The notes: generated from the sequence alone by a model not told the origin. Positions 51,548 to 63,629 are shown, counted from the first letter of the stretch. The stretch: DNA of 64,000 nt from an uncultured Granulosicoccaceae bacterium (GCA_937981955.1 CALJNA010000110.1:1-64000), one strand, 5' to 3'. Numbers and translations: made by a program.

Positions 51548-52639
51548 CTAAACGTTGAAGCGGAAGTGCACCACGTCACCTTCCTGCATTAAATACTCTT
51601 TTCCTTCCAGGCGCCATTTCCCGGCATCCTTGGCACCGGACTCACCGCTGTGCTCAATGTAATCATCGTAGGCAATGACTTCGGCTCGGATGAAGCCTTT
51701 TTCAAAATCGGTGTGAATGCGACCAGCACCGTTCGGCGCGGTTGCGCCCTGCTTCACTGTCCATGCGCGAACCTCCTTTTCACCTGCCGTAAAAAAGGTT
51801 TGCAGCCCGAGTAAATCGTAACCCGCACGGATAACGCGGTTAAGCCCAGGCTCGGTCAGGTTCATTTCTGAAAGAAAGTCGGCCTTCTCTTCATCTTCAA
51901 GCTGAACAATTTCCGCCTCAATCGATGCACACACGGGTACCACTTGCGCTTGTTCTTCTGCGGCGTGGGCGATTAGAGCATCGAGCATGGGGTTGTTTTC
52001 AAAGCCTTCTTCATCGACGTTAGCAATGTACATAGTCGGCTTGATGGTTAGCAGATGATAGTGTTTGCGCCATTCCTGTTCCTGGTCGGTGCACTCAACG
52101 GTTCGTGCCGGCTTCCCTTCACCAAGCGCTTCATTCAACCGTTCCATAAACGCTTTTTCTGCAATGGCTTCCTTATTGGCCGATTTGGCTTGCTTGGCAA
52201 TACGGGCAATGGCTTTTTCCATGGTCTCAACATCAGCAAGCAGCAATTCAGTGTTAATGGTTTCAACATCATCAAGTGGGTCTACTTTGCCCGACACATG
52301 AATAACATCATCATCCTGAAAGCAACGCACAACATGCGCAATGGCATCGGTTTCACGAATATTCGCCAGAAACTTGTTACCAAGGCCTTCACCGGTAGAC
52401 GCACCGGCAACCAGTCCCGCTATGTCCACAAACTCCATGGTAGTTGGCAGAATTTTTTGCGGAGACACTATACCTGCCAATGCATCAAGGCGCGTGTCCG
52501 GAACCGGAACAATGCCTACATTAGGCTCAATGGTGCAAAACGGATAGTTCTCCGCTGCTATTTCAGCTTTTGTCAGCGCATTGAATAAAGTGGATTTACC
52601 CACATTCGGCAAGCCAACGATGGCGCATTTAAAACCCAT
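51548..52639 (-). CDS. ychF: Redox-regulated ATPase YchF
   Basis: [42 protein letters not shown]. Confidence 0.97.
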   Translation of the reverse strand: MGFKCAIVGLPNVGKSTLFNALTKAEIAAENYPFCTIEPNVGIVPVPDTRLDALAGIVSPQKILPTTMEFVDIAGLVAGASTGEGLGNKFLANIRETDAIAHVVRCFQDDDVIHVSGKVDPLDDVETINTELLLADVETMEKAIARIAKQAKSANKEAIAEKAFMERLNEALGEGKPARTVECTDQEQEWRKHYHLLTIKPTMYIANVDEEGFENNPMLDALIAHAAEEQAQVVPVCASIEAEIVQLEDEEKADFLSEMNLTEPGLNRVIRAGYDLLGLQTFFTAGEKEVRAWTVKQGATAPNGAGRIHTDFEKGFIRAEVIAYDDYIEHSGESGAKDAGKWRLEGKEYLMQEGDVVHFRFNV

Positions 52640-52641
52640 TT

Positions 52642-53244
52642 CTAATTGCCGTCCGGTTTGTGACTGTGTAAATTTTTAGTAGCAACGTTGATGTCACCAT
52701 CGATTAATGTGCGCGATTCGCGCATGGCTAAATACAAGGCATCATCAATCAGCTTCTGGTGCTCAGCGGTTGCGCGTTTTAAAACATAACCCGATACCGC
52801 CGACTTGTGTCCCGGGTGTCCAATACCAATGCGTAAACGCCAGAAGTCTTTCGTACCCGTTTTCGCCACTATGTCGCGAAGGCCATTGTGCCCGCCATGA
52901 CCACCGCCGTTTTTAACCCGGATGTAACCAGGCTCCAAATCAAGTTCATCATGCGCAACAAGTACCCGGCTCATATCAAGCTTGAAAAACCGCGCAATTG
53001 CCGCAACACCCTGCCCACTGTTGTTCATGTAGTTATAAGGTTTAAGCAGATGTATGGTGCGCCCGTTCAGTATGGTTTTTGCGTGCAACGAAAATGATTT
53101 CTTGTCTTGAGAGAAATTAGCGCCAAGATCTCGGGCAAGTTCGTCTACAAACCAGAAGCCAGCGTTGTGTCGCTGGTTCTCGTGCTCGCTGCCTGGGTTA
53201 CCAAGGCCAACGACCATTTCAAATTGAACGGCTTCACCTGGCAC
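52642..53244 (-). CDS. pth: Peptidyl-tRNA hydrolase
   Basis: [42 protein letters not shown]. Confidence 0.97.
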   Translation of the reverse strand: MPGEAVQFEMVVGLGNPGSEHENQRHNAGFWFVDELARDLGANFSQDKKSFSLHAKTILNGRTIHLLKPYNYMNNSGQGVAAIARFFKLDMSRVLVAHDELDLEPGYIRVKNGGGHGGHNGLRDIVAKTGTKDFWRLRIGIGHPGHKSAVSGYVLKRATAEHQKLIDDALYLAMRESRTLIDGDINVATKNLHSHKPDGN

Positions 53245-53277
53245 GCTTTGCTACCCCGGGTGTTTGGCGTGAGTAGA

Positions 53278-53298
53278 TACCGCCCGGCTAGGGCGGTA
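53278..53298. repeat. Perfect inverted repeat TACCGCCC-ggcta-GGGCGGTA between rplY and pth
   Basis: 8-bp stem, 5-nt loop; no clear T-run, so a weak or Rho-type terminator or processing hairpin. Confidence 0.75.
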
Positions 53299-53356
53299 CC
53301 TTATTAGTACAAGCTAAATGTGCGAATGACCTGAGTAACGGTCAAAAACAACAGGA

Positions 53357-54061
53357 CTATTCGTCGTCCTTCTTGTCGCCATCGTCGCTGGAATCGGCAG
53401 CGTCATCGCCTGCTCCGGCATCACCAGCAGCAGCTTCAGCTTCTGCCGCAGCTTCATCTTCCTCTTCCAGCGTCATGCGAGAAGCAATAACCGATGCAAG
53501 CGCACGGTCACTGTCGTCACCGGCTTCGTTCAGATCAGTCAGGCGAACGCCTTCAGGTAACTTCAGATCAGACAAGTGAATCGATTCACCGATCTTCATA
53601 TCTTTCATATCGATTTCGAGATTGTCTGGAATGTTGCGCGGCAAACAAGCAATAGCCACTTCTGATTCGTTGTGCGAAATCATGCCGCCTTCGGTTTTTA
53701 CACCGTAGCAAACATCTTCGTTCAGGAAGTTCAGCGCAACGGTTAGCGTTAGCTCTGCACCAGCGACAACACGCTGGAAGTCCATGTGCATGATTTGCAG
53801 TTTGTGAGGATGACGTTGAACGTCGCGCAGTACGGTTCGTACCGCTTCTTTACCATCAACGCTCACCATGATCAGGTTCGAATAAAACTGATCGTTTTCA
53901 AGGTGCTTGAGCACCTCGTTGTGTTTAAGGTTGATCGGTTGTGGATCTTCATCGGCACCATAGAGGATGCCGGGTACCAGATTTTCACGACGCAGGCGGC
54001 GGCTCGCACCTTTTCCTAATACGCTGCGCGACGTGGCCTGGACATTTATATCGTCTGACAT
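53357..54061 (-). CDS. rplY: 50S ribosomal protein L25 (Ctc/TL5 type)
   Basis: RSVLGKGASRRLRRENLVPGILYG; acidic C-terminus; start trimmed to MSDDINVQ. Confidence 0.94.
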   Translation of the reverse strand: MSDDINVQATSRSVLGKGASRRLRRENLVPGILYGADEDPQPINLKHNEVLKHLENDQFYSNLIMVSVDGKEAVRTVLRDVQRHPHKLQIMHMDFQRVVAGAELTLTVALNFLNEDVCYGVKTEGGMISHNESEVAIACLPRNIPDNLEIDMKDMKIGESIHLSDLKLPEGVRLTDLNEAGDDSDRALASVIASRMTLEEEDEAAAEAEAAAGDAGAGDDAADSSDDGDKKDDE

Positions 54062-54189
54062 TGTCGTTTGCTCCTGAAATATGGGCCATATTGGGTTCAA
54101 TACAGTCCCTACTCTGCCCGCGACCAGGCAGAGCCGACGAATTATAGCTCAGAAGCGCTAAGAGTGGGCCTTCAGCCCGAAAAAAGGAG

Positions 54190-54519
54190 TCAGCTGACAG
54201 GCAGAGCCTCGGGGTCATCTGCTAACACCTGCACAATATCGGACTTGACCCAGGTCTGCGGGTCCCCATGGTTGGCACCAGCCAGAAAATAGCGCCCCTG
54301 CCCCGGCGCTTCCCAGGATGTGGCATTCCCCGGTATGGACTCAAGGAGCTCGCCTGTTGCGTGGTACACATTTATCGCAATAGCATCAATCGCAGGCCAA
54401 CTCAGTCTGGTGCCTGATACCGACACCCGCGGGGTTTCCACCGCGTGCGACGGGCTGCTAAAAAGGGATAAGAAATCTAAGCTGGAAACGCGTCTGATTA
54501 GAGAGAGCATTGGCACCAA
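54190..54519 (-). CDS. Short secreted protein, paralog of the N-terminal domain of the next gene
   Basis: ETPRVSVSGTRLSWPAIDAIAINVYHATGELLESIPGNATSWEAPGQGRYFLAGANHGDPQTWVKSDIVQV resembles residues near the N-terminus of 54627..56270. Confidence 0.7.
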   Translation of the reverse strand: MVPMLSLIRRVSSLDFLSLFSSPSHAVETPRVSVSGTRLSWPAIDAIAINVYHATGELLESIPGNATSWEAPGQGRYFLAGANHGDPQTWVKSDIVQVLADDPEALPVS

Positions 54520-54626
54520 ATTCCTGATATGAGTACGACACCTATGCTAACCATCAGGTTGTTGCATCTACAGGTAATATTCCCGTCAAAGCTACTTTCA
54601 ATTACGCTTTTAATTCGCCTGAAAAC

Positions 54627-56270
54627 TCAATCTGATACAGAGAAGCTCTGCGCAGTGCGTCCGGGAAAGAGTTGTTGTGTCAGGGTGGAACCATCAATAG
54701 GATTGACCAGCGCAACAAATGCGCCCGCATTATTCCAGCCGGAAAGTTGCGTCAGGTCCCCATTACTCACAGGTTCATAGTATTCCCCAACAACTCGAAA
54801 TCCGTAGCTAGTGTCTGAACCAACTTCAGTCGCTTGAGCGTCTGTCAGTTTTTGCAACGATATCAGCACATCTGCACCGTCGAGGTTGATCTGTCGTATT
54901 GTGTCGGTACTGCTTTGCAATACTGAGTTGAGTATTGGCAAGGTACCTATAAACCCACCCCACAAATCGAATCGGGATATTTCGTAGGCCGTCTCCCCAA
55001 AGCCTGTGCGAACATCAGCAATGAGTGCGAATTCGTCGGTGTTGTACCAGGCCAGACCCTCAATATGATTCGTGCGGTTATCTCCAGGCAATTTAAACTG
55101 CCAGCGAGGCCCGATAAAATTTACGCTTCTCCGGGCATAGCCTGCACCCATTAAATCGCGTTGCGCCGGACTGAAGCACACAGGCTCAGTCAGCTCGTCA
55201 AAGCCAGGTTCGGGCAACAGAAGGGCGAACCGGCAGTCACTGGGATAGGATGAGTGCCAACCGGACAGGATGGAATCCCATCCAGCAAAGTTGAAGGTTC
55301 CAGGGTCTTCAGCTGGTTTACCCAATACCAATTCAGGAGACAAACCACCCGTGGTTAAAGTCGTCGTAGCCGCATCGGCTTGTACGCCATTACTGCTTAC
55401 GGCGAATACGTAGTCGGAACCTGGAATTAAATCGTCGAAATAAAATGAATGGCCAGAGGTTTGCCCAACTTCCCGCTCATTTCTGAACACGGTGTAGTTG
55501 ATCAGCCTGTTGTCAGAAGTGCCTTGCCAGAAAAGTTCAGCTCTTGTGTTGCTGTAAACAGTGATACTAATATTTTCGGGCAAAGAGGCGGCAGTTATTG
55601 GCAGGTCTGAATCAACATCGTTTACCGGCGTATCAACCGAACGGTGACGCATAGGTGTAGAAGGATTGGAAGAACCGGGACCTGCCCAATTTGCGGTAGT
55701 CAGTTCCATACTCACTTCAACACCAGCATTCCCGTCTATGTCATACGGAATAAGTATGAATGTATAGGTGGTGCTGTGCTGGAGATCAGACAGGTACAAG
55801 CTGCGACCCGTTGTGTTCGTAAATGCCCCATCGTTTCTCAAAACCTCTACGCCGACTACGTCCGAGTTCGGAAACTCCCAGAACAGTTCAGCACTGGTTT
55901 GTGAATACACTTGAGCATAATAATTATCGATAAAAACCGAACCGTCAGATACATCGCTCGTTGAATTCTGCGAATCTGTGGCGTCGACAAACACAAGATT
56001 GGACTTCCCCCAGTTCTGCCAGTCACCATGATCGGCAGCAACCAGAAAATAGCCGCCCTCACCCGGTGCATCCCAGCTTGTGACATCACCCGGAATAGAC
56101 TCCAACCACGAACCATCGTCTCGATGAACGTTGATGGTTATTGCATCGACAGAAGACCACAGCAGCGTTTGCCCCGATACACTCACAGTGGGCGCATCAA
56201 CAGCATAAGCAGGAACAGAACACAGTAAAAACAGGCTGGCTAGCGAGAAGAGTTTGGAATGTAAGCGCAT
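54627..56270 (-). CDS. Secreted protein with N-terminal novel domain, fibronectin type III-like repeats and C-terminal region
   Basis: Signal peptide MRLHSKLFSLASLFLLCSVPAYA; two YSNTRAELFWQGTSDNRLINYTVFRNEREVGQT-type FN3-like units. Confidence 0.78.
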   Translation of the reverse strand: MRLHSKLFSLASLFLLCSVPAYAVDAPTVSVSGQTLLWSSVDAITINVHRDDGSWLESIPGDVTSWDAPGEGGYFLVAADHGDWQNWGKSNLVFVDATDSQNSTSDVSDGSVFIDNYYAQVYSQTSAELFWEFPNSDVVGVEVLRNDGAFTNTTGRSLYLSDLQHSTTYTFILIPYDIDGNAGVEVSMELTTANWAGPGSSNPSTPMRHRSVDTPVNDVDSDLPITAASLPENISITVYSNTRAELFWQGTSDNRLINYTVFRNEREVGQTSGHSFYFDDLIPGSDYVFAVSSNGVQADAATTTLTTGGLSPELVLGKPAEDPGTFNFAGWDSILSGWHSSYPSDCRFALLLPEPGFDELTEPVCFSPAQRDLMGAGYARRSVNFIGPRWQFKLPGDNRTNHIEGLAWYNTDEFALIADVRTGFGETAYEISRFDLWGGFIGTLPILNSVLQSSTDTIRQINLDGADVLISLQKLTDAQATEVGSDTSYGFRVVGEYYEPVSNGDLTQLSGWNNAGAFVALVNPIDGSTLTQQLFPGRTAQSFSVSD

Positions 56271-56405
56271 CGATCAACTGTTCCGTATTGAAATGGGTGA
56301 CCAGTCGATTCTAGAGTGCAGATTTAACCGTTAACAGGTAATAATCCCGTCGCCATACGCCAACATTATCACCACTGAATAATTTTTCCGATACAGTCGA
56401 TGTAA

Positions 56406-57359
56406 TCAGTCCATATAGACAGAACTAACGGACTCGTCCTCGTGAATGCGCCTGATGGTCTCACCAAGTAAATCGGCAACCGATAACTGACGTATAACCG
56501 AACAGTTTTTTGCCTCTTCGGATAGCGGTATGGTATCGGTGACCACGAGCTCGTCGAGCTGTGATGACTTCAGATTATCTATTGCCGGCCCGGACAATAC
56601 AGGATGGGTTGCCAATGCGACCACTCTGTTTGCACCGTGCGCTTTTAACGCTTCGGCCGCTTTGCACAATGTACCGGCTGTATCGACCATGTCATCAATA
56701 ATCACACACGTGCGATCTTGTACATCTCCGATGATGTGCATGACTTGCGCTTGATTCGCTTGCGGTCGACGTTTGTCGATAATGGCAAGATCGCTGTCGT
56801 CGAGTTGTTTTGCAACTGCTCGCGCACGAACCACACCACCGACATCGGGTGAAACGACAATCAGATTGGGGTATTTATTTCGCCAGATATCCAGCAACAA
56901 CAGCGGTGAACCATAAACATTGTCTACCGGAATATCGAAAAAGCCCTGGATTTGTTCTGCATGAACATCGACGGTGAGTACCCGATCAACACCTGCAACA
57001 CTGAGCATGTTGGCCACGAGCTTGGCCGAAATTGGCACCCGGGCTGACCGGACTCGACGATCTTGACGCGCATACCCATAATACGGAATGACTGCGGTGA
57101 TTCTATCGGCCGACGCACGACGCATGGCATCAACCATAACCAGCAAATCCATCAAATTATCATTTGTTGGGTTGCAGGTAGGCTGGACAATGAACACATC
57201 CCCACCACGTACGTTTTCGAGTATTTCTACCGAGGTCTCGCCGTCGCTAAATCGCGACATTGCGACTTTTCCAATCGGTTGCTGGAGGTAGGCGGCAATG
57301 TTTTGAGTTAAAACAGGGTTGGCGTTTCCGCCAAAGATCATCAATTTGCGATCATTCAT
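56406..57359 (-). CDS. prs: Ribose-phosphate pyrophosphokinase
   Basis: [47 protein letters not shown]. Confidence 0.96.
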   Translation of the reverse strand: MNDRKLMIFGGNANPVLTQNIAAYLQQPIGKVAMSRFSDGETSVEILENVRGGDVFIVQPTCNPTNDNLMDLLVMVDAMRRASADRITAVIPYYGYARQDRRVRSARVPISAKLVANMLSVAGVDRVLTVDVHAEQIQGFFDIPVDNVYGSPLLLLDIWRNKYPNLIVVSPDVGGVVRARAVAKQLDDSDLAIIDKRRPQANQAQVMHIIGDVQDRTCVIIDDMVDTAGTLCKAAEALKAHGANRVVALATHPVLSGPAIDNLKSSQLDELVVTDTIPLSEEAKNCSVIRQLSVADLLGETIRRIHEDESVSSVYMD

Positions 57360-57380
57360 AGTGAAGTACAGGCGTGATGT

Positions 57381-57456
57381 TGGCTGGGCCGGGAGGATTC
57401 GAACCTCCGAATGCCGGGATCAAAACCCGGTGCCTTAACCGCTTGGCGACGGCCCA
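57381..57456 (-). tRNA. tRNA-Gln (TTG), 3' CCA encoded
   Basis: Reverse complement TGGGCCGTCGCCAAGCGGTTAAGGCACCGGGTTTTGATCCCGGCATTCGGAGGTTCGAATCCTCCCGGCCCAGCCA. Confidence 0.95.
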
Positions 57457-57577
57457 ATTTATTTCAGTGCAAACTTAAAGTTTGACACCGACCTGCTTGA
57501 AACTACTTGCTACAAACGACTCACTTATTGTGACGTAAGAAGCTAGCTATGTACGCAAACCACGCACGGCGCAAATT

Positions 57578-58471
57578 CTAACCGGAAAAGTCGTACAGCG
57601 GGGACGCATTGTGCCCTTTTACGACATATCCTGTCATTGAATCCGGCAATTTATCATTCAAAGCCTGCGCTTGCTCTTCCGTTTCGCACGGTGTGAACAC
57701 ACAGCTACCGGTACCACTCATTTTTGCTCGAGCACCCCGATTGTTGTGCGAGAGCCATTCCAACGCTGCACGAACTTGCGGATATCGTGCCATGACAATG
57801 GGCTCGAACACATTGGTGCTTCTGCCGTCCATGAAGTCGCGTATTGTGATCGGACTGGTATTTCGTGTCAATTCTGGCAGGTTGAACAAAGCTGCAGTCG
57901 AAACCTGCACCTGCGGACAAACGACCAGGTACCACGGTTCAGTCGGCGCTACTGGAGTCAGTTTATCTCCAATGCCTTCAGCCCAGCTGGCTTGCCCGTA
58001 GACAAAGACCGGCACGTCAGCACTGACCGATACACCAATTTCTGCAAGCTCTTTGATACTAAGCCCAAGCCGCCAGAATTCATTTAGCGCCACAAGTGTT
58101 GTGGCTGCATCAGAACTTCCACCACCTAAACCACCACCGGTTGGAATGACTTTAGTCAGTGTGATGTCCGCACCCGATCGGGTGCCCGACTGAGCCTGCA
58201 AAGCCCTGGCTGCTTTAATGACCAGATTTTCCTCTGCCGGCACCTCATCGAAATTGGTTATGAGCTGAACATCGTTATCTTCGCGCACAGCAAACTGCAG
58301 AACATCACACAGATTGATGAACTGATAAACGGTCTGCAGAGTGTGATAACCGTCGCTTCGGCGACCGGTCACATGCAAAAAAAGATTTATCTTGGCCGGA
58401 GCCAACCAGTTTGTCGTCAAGTACTTGTTACCTGCGGTTTTATTTCTGTAACCCGCTATCATAACGGGCAA
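57578..58471 (-). CDS. ispE: 4-diphosphocytidyl-2-C-methyl-D-erythritol kinase
   Basis: WLAPAKINLFLHVTGRRSDGYHTLQTVYQF; IPTGGGLGGGSSDAATTL. Confidence 0.96.
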   Translation of the reverse strand: MPVMIAGYRNKTAGNKYLTTNWLAPAKINLFLHVTGRRSDGYHTLQTVYQFINLCDVLQFAVREDNDVQLITNFDEVPAEENLVIKAARALQAQSGTRSGADITLTKVIPTGGGLGGGSSDAATTLVALNEFWRLGLSIKELAEIGVSVSADVPVFVYGQASWAEGIGDKLTPVAPTEPWYLVVCPQVQVSTAALFNLPELTRNTSPITIRDFMDGRSTNVFEPIVMARYPQVRAALEWLSHNNRGARAKMSGTGSCVFTPCETEEQAQALNDKLPDSMTGYVVKGHNASPLYDFSG

Positions 58472-58604
58472 AGTGCTTCAGAGCCAAATCCAATTTTGGG
58501 GCTCTGTACGTTTTCACAAGGGATTGTTCAAAAATTCACATATGGGCAGACTACTTTCTCGTGTGCGTCACGATTTGACCCATACACCCTGCCCAAATTT
58601 TAAC

Positions 58605-59282
58605 CTAGCGACCTGGCACGTTAAGCCTGCTACCGCCCGTTCCCTTTTGTGCAGAGCCACCCTGCCCAAGTGTATCCGGCTGAGTTTCTTTGCTCCACTC
58701 TTTCAGTACGAGCCTTAGGTTATATGGACCACCGGTGGCAGTGATAGTGGCGGGTACATGGACATTATCGAATAGCTTGTATTTAAGGACTTTAGCCTTC
58801 CAAAGCGTGCCCTGAGTGTCACGGTAATTCATTTTTTCCAAACGATTCTGTTGGTCGTAGGTAACCGATTCAGCCTGATCTCCCGGCAGCCCTTTTATCC
58901 ACAAGGACATTTGCTCGATTGGAACCGCAACACCAAGACCGAGCGCCTGTTGTAATAATATGGCAGCAGATTGACCAGTAACAGGTTCGGCACCCGCACG
59001 TTGAACCGTTGCCATCCTATCCTTTTGGCTAACCCTTACGTTACTTAAGCCGGCAGGTAATTCCACGAGCACGGAGAAATCGCCTGCCGATTGTTGCCAG
59101 TCTATACGGGTACTGATCGATTCCTTGTCGGTCCATACACCAAGCCCACCCGTCACCCGAAATTGATCGAGTCGTTCAAGCAGGGCTTGCCGGGCTTCAG
59201 GATTAGGCGTTTCTTTTAATGGTGCTGATCCACAGGCACTGACCAGCAGCGCCGCAAGCAGCAAAACAGAACGGAGCAACAT
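58605..59282 (-). CDS. lolB: Outer membrane lipoprotein LolB
   Basis: Lipobox LLVSACGSA; position between ispE and TPR gene next to hemA. Confidence 0.88.
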   Translation of the reverse strand: MLLRSVLLLAALLVSACGSAPLKETPNPEARQALLERLDQFRVTGGLGVWTDKESISTRIDWQQSAGDFSVLVELPAGLSNVRVSQKDRMATVQRAGAEPVTGQSAAILLQQALGLGVAVPIEQMSLWIKGLPGDQAESVTYDQQNRLEKMNYRDTQGTLWKAKVLKYKLFDNVHVPATITATGGPYNLRLVLKEWSKETQPDTLGQGGSAQKGTGGSRLNVPGR

Positions 59283-61021
59283 TATTCAGTTAATCGCTCC
59301 ATGGTGTTGACCAACTTGGCGTGTTCGGGTTCATCGACCAGCGCTTTCTCCCAAACGGATCGAGCAGCCGTTTTATCGCCGCTGACCCATAGAACTTCAC
59401 CGAGATGTGCCGCGATTTCTGCATCTGGAAACAATTCATAAGCACGTTCGAGCAAACGTTTTGCAGCTTCACTATCACCCTGACGAAATCGCAGCCAGCC
59501 AAGACTGTCCATAATGGCCGGGTCGTCCGGCTTCAACAGCATGGCCTTCTCCAGATACCCCTCGGCTTCATCGAGACGCTGATTCTCGTCGGCGAGAAAA
59601 TAGCCCAACGCATTAAGTGCGTTGGCGTTTTCCGGTTCGGCCACTATCAGTTTTTCCAAATCGGACAGCAACGTTGCGGTGTCGCCGGTACGATCAGATG
59701 CCAGAGCTCGGGCATAAAGCAACTCGCCACTGCGCGGATACTTTTCCAGACCGGCGGTGAGCACATCCACTGCCGCTTCGTTCTTGCCAGCTTCCTGCAA
59801 CATACGACTTTCGGTGGTTATCAGCATGGGTTGCATTGACGGGTCAGGCAGTAAGTTCGATAAAGACCGGACTCTTTCTATGCCAATATCAAGTTGGCCG
59901 GATGCAGCGTAGAGTTCAGCTGAACGAAGTTGCGATGACAAATACAAATCACCCTCGCCAACACTTTCATAATGCTTGATAGCAGCTTCGAACGACTGCT
60001 TCTGATCGTCGATACGTGCCAGATAATAATGCGCCTGATCACGATGATCTCCGGTATCGAGCAGCGCTTCAAGGTAGCGTTGTGCCGCATCGGTACGTTT
60101 TGAATCCAGCGCCAACAGGCCAATGGAGAGCAACACATCACTGTTGTCGCTGGCGTTTTCGAACAGGTATTCAAGCTCTTCGTTGGCTTCGGTGTACTGA
60201 CCAACATCGGCCAGCAGGCGTGCGTAGCCAAGACGTAAATTCAAATTATCCGGGTCTTTATCCAGTGCTTTCTTAATATCACCCAGACCTTCTGCAGGCT
60301 TGCCCGAATCGCTGAGTAACTGCGCTCGTGTCAATAACGCGGGGCCATGCTCCGGGTCTACCTCAAGCGCTTGTTCTACCGCTGTCATGGCAGCACTGCG
60401 ATCGTTCTGTTGCAACATAAAACGCGCGACACCCATATGCGCTTCAGCTTCATCAGGGAACCTTGACTGCAACCCCTTTAATGTTGCCAAAGCAGCGGGA
60501 CGATCATTTTCGCGAGACAGCAGAACAAAAATATCGTTTAACACGACACCGCGATCTTCGGCAGATTCAACCAGTTCGGCAAACTGATCCAGCGCAGCAC
60601 CTTCGGGCTGGTCACCGCGCATAAGCACTTGCGCCAACAATTCACGAGCTTCAGTGGCATCTGGTTCAAGATCAATCCAGCGGTTCGCAGCATCTTGTGC
60701 CAAATCCCAGCGTTGTCCCCACACAGCCAGTTTCGTGGCTCGCTCGGCAATACGGGCGTCATCTGATTTTTTGGATGCCCTGAGGTAGCCTTCAGTCGCC
60801 ACATCCATGTAACCCCGCCGGCCGGCCAGTTCAGCGATCATAATTTCGAACATGAGCTGTGCGCGTTTATCTGCCAGAGGCCTGACTTGCAGCACGGAAG
60901 GTTGATCTTGAGCAACTGCCCGATTGGCCATCGGTCCTGCAGCACAACCGACCAAAAACAGAGGAAAGATCAGGCCGGAGAGCAGTGTTGATCGCAATGG
61001 CAACCGCCTGAGCTTATCCAT
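59282..61021 (-). CDS. TPR-repeat lipoprotein
   Basis: Lipobox MDKLRRLPLRSTLLSGLIFPLFLVGCAAG at Met54 of track ORF; many TPR units such as NALNALGYFLADENQRLDEAEGYLEKAMLLKPDDPAIMDSLGWL. Confidence 0.9.
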   Translation of the reverse strand: MDKLRRLPLRSTLLSGLIFPLFLVGCAAGPMANRAVAQDQPSVLQVRPLADKRAQLMFEIMIAELAGRRGYMDVATEGYLRASKKSDDARIAERATKLAVWGQRWDLAQDAANRWIDLEPDATEARELLAQVLMRGDQPEGAALDQFAELVESAEDRGVVLNDIFVLLSRENDRPAALATLKGLQSRFPDEAEAHMGVARFMLQQNDRSAAMTAVEQALEVDPEHGPALLTRAQLLSDSGKPAEGLGDIKKALDKDPDNLNLRLGYARLLADVGQYTEANEELEYLFENASDNSDVLLSIGLLALDSKRTDAAQRYLEALLDTGDHRDQAHYYLARIDDQKQSFEAAIKHYESVGEGDLYLSSQLRSAELYAASGQLDIGIERVRSLSNLLPDPSMQPMLITTESRMLQEAGKNEAAVDVLTAGLEKYPRSGELLYARALASDRTGDTATLLSDLEKLIVAEPENANALNALGYFLADENQRLDEAEGYLEKAMLLKPDDPAIMDSLGWLRFRQGDSEAAKRLLERAYELFPDAEIAAHLGEVLWVSGDKTAARSVWEKALVDEPEHAKLVNTMERLTE

Positions 61022-61282
61022 ACTGGCCGCAGAACCGCATTGACTAACGCTTTTATCGAACCTGGTCGTGCTCATGATGCTACTGTGCTCATGCGTTCTC
61101 CAGTGACATTGTTTGCTATTTTGGCGCTCATATCGACGCGGATTCTTGCCAGTATTACTCAGCCCAAGCCGGAAGGCCATAGCAAGCTATCGACCCTCAT
61201 ATTAGTGTAGCTGCCAAAACGCTTGCAAATCCATGTCGATTTAGACGGATAAATGCCAACTTTTGTTAGAATCGTGACCGAT

Positions 61283-62545
61283 ATGTCACTGCTAGCACTA
61301 GGTCTGAACCACCACACCGCCCCAATTGCGGTCCGAGAGCGTGCGGTAATCGACGAAAACAACCTTCAACATGCGCTGAAAAACCTCAAATCGGTGGCAG
61401 AAGTACGTGAAGCCGCCATTGTCTCAACCTGTAACCGAACCGAAATCTACTGCGGATTACACGGTGATGACCCATCTCCGGTGTCCAACTGGATGCATGA
61501 ATTTCTCAACATGAGAGAGGAGCAATTCCTGCCCCACTTGTTCGCTCATCACGATCGTCAGGCGGTCCAGCACTTAATGCGGGTATGCAGCGGTCTGGAT
61601 TCGCTGGTTCTGGGCGAGCCGCAAATTCTGGGACAGATTAAACAGGCGTATCGGGATGCCAATGAAATTGGTGCTGTCGGTTCACAGCTAACCCCACTGT
61701 TTCAAACCGCCTTCTCTGTGGCTAAGCAAGTACGTACCGATACCAATATTGGCAGCAGTCCGGTTTCTGTCGCGTTTGCCGCCGTGACTCTTGCCAAACA
61801 AATTTTCGCCGACCTGAGCCAGCATCAGGCACTGATGATTGGTGCCGGAGACACCACCACCCTGGCAGCCAGACATCTGGCATCGAATGGCATCGGCCAT
61901 ATTCACATTGCCAATCGAACCGTGAGCCACGCAGAAGCACTGGCAGAATCGCTCAACGGTACCGCCTACGGACTAGAAGCGCTCGCGCAAGCACTCGAAA
62001 AGGCGGACATTATTATCAGTTCAACCGGGGCACCGTTACCATTACTGGGTAAAGGCGCGGTCGAAGCTGCGATGAAGGCGCGACGGTACCGACCGTTACT
62101 CATTGTTGATATTGCCGTACCGCGAGATGTCGAAGCACAGGTCAGTGACATTGACGGCGTGTTTTTATACACGGTTGATGATCTGAACAACGTCGTTGAT
62201 GAAGGTCGACAAAACCGACTGGCAGCAGCAGAACAGGCAGAACAAATAGTCAAACATCAAGTTGAATTGTTCATGCAACGCATGCGAGCGCTCGGGGCAA
62301 CCGACACCATTCGCTCTTATCGAGAACAAGTACAGCAAACGCAGTCGAGTCTGCTGGAAAAAAGTCGCAAGCAGTTACGTGCCGGTCAAGATCCCGAAGC
62401 GGTCATGGAACAACTTGCTCACAGCATGGCAAACAAGCTAATGCATACGCCGACAAAAAAAATGCGCCAAGCTGCTGAGCAAGGTGACAACGATCTGCTT
62501 AACGCAGCCAAATCTCTGTTCGATCTGGATAAACCAGACTCATGA
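61283..62545 (+). CDS. hemA: Glutamyl-tRNA reductase
   Basis: [47 protein letters not shown]; start trimmed from 61253. Confidence 0.97.
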   Translation: MSLLALGLNHHTAPIAVRERAVIDENNLQHALKNLKSVAEVREAAIVSTCNRTEIYCGLHGDDPSPVSNWMHEFLNMREEQFLPHLFAHHDRQAVQHLMRVCSGLDSLVLGEPQILGQIKQAYRDANEIGAVGSQLTPLFQTAFSVAKQVRTDTNIGSSPVSVAFAAVTLAKQIFADLSQHQALMIGAGDTTTLAARHLASNGIGHIHIANRTVSHAEALAESLNGTAYGLEALAQALEKADIIISSTGAPLPLLGKGAVEAAMKARRYRPLLIVDIAVPRDVEAQVSDIDGVFLYTVDDLNNVVDEGRQNRLAAAEQAEQIVKHQVELFMQRMRALGATDTIRSYREQVQQTQSSLLEKSRKQLRAGQDPEAVMEQLAHSMANKLMHTPTKKMRQAAEQGDNDLLNAAKSLFDLDKPDS

Positions 62546-63624
62546 AGTCATCAATTCAAGCACGACTGGAAAGCGTTACAGAGCGGCACGAAGAAATCGC
62601 TGCCCTGCTCGGTGAACCTGACACCATCAACGATCAGAACAAGTTTCGTGAGCTCTCTCAAGAATACTCTCAGCTGGAACCGATCGTTAATACGTTTGGT
62701 GAATACAGTAAAACGCTGGAAAATCTGAACAATGCCCGGGAGATGGTAAAAGACAGTGACCCGGACATGCGCGAAATGGCCGCTGAAGAGCTACCCGGTC
62801 TCGAATCCCAATTAGAAACGGTAGAAGCTGAACTGCAAACTCTGCTGCTGCCAAAAGACCCGCGTGACAGTTATAACGCGTTTCTTGAAATTCGAGCAGG
62901 TACAGGCGGCGATGAAGCCGCTATTTTTGCCGGTGACCTGCTGCGTATGTATTTGCGTTTTGCCGAAAACAAAGGTTGGCGTAGTGAAATCATCACTGAA
63001 CGACCCGGCGATCACGGTGGGTACAAGGAAGTGGTTTGTCGACTTACTGGTAACAGTGTGTTTTCACAACTCAAATTTGAGTCTGGTGCACACAGGGTAC
63101 AACGCGTACCCGAAACTGAAAGTCAGGGTCGCGTGCACACCTCAGCTGCCACTGTTGCCATACTGCCCGAAGTCGATAAAGTCGAAGAGATTGACATCAA
63201 CCCCGCCGACATTCGAACCGATACATTCCGTGCATCCGGAGCGGGCGGACAGCACGTTAACAAAACCGACTCGGCAATTCGTTTAACCCATGAACCAACC
63301 GGTATTGTGGTGGAATGTCAGGACGAACGAAGTCAGCATAAAAACCGCGCTAAAGCTCTGGCACTTTTGCAGGCACGATTACTTGATATCGAAGTCAGTA
63401 AACAACAACAGGAACAGTCAGAATCGCGACGCTTACAGGTAGGTTCAGGCGATCGTTCTGAACGCATAAGAACCTATAATTTCCCTCAGGGCCGCATGAC
63501 CGACCACCGTATCAATTTGACTTTGTACAAACTCGATGAAGTGATGCAAGGTGCTTTGGACGAAGTGATCGACCCGCTTATTGCTGAACATCAGGCGCAG
63601 CTACTGGCAGAGTTTGGCGAGTAA
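62542..63624 (+). CDS. prfA: Peptide chain release factor 1
   Basis: [39 protein letters not shown] (GGQ motif); ATGA overlap with hemA. Confidence 0.97.
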   Translation: MKSSIQARLESVTERHEEIAALLGEPDTINDQNKFRELSQEYSQLEPIVNTFGEYSKTLENLNNAREMVKDSDPDMREMAAEELPGLESQLETVEAELQTLLLPKDPRDSYNAFLEIRAGTGGDEAAIFAGDLLRMYLRFAENKGWRSEIITERPGDHGGYKEVVCRLTGNSVFSQLKFESGAHRVQRVPETESQGRVHTSAATVAILPEVDKVEEIDINPADIRTDTFRASGAGGQHVNKTDSAIRLTHEPTGIVVECQDERSQHKNRAKALALLQARLLDIEVSKQQQEQSESRRLQVGSGDRSERIRTYNFPQGRMTDHRINLTLYKLDEVMQGALDEVIDPLIAEHQAQLLAEFGE

Positions 63625-63629
63625 CAACT

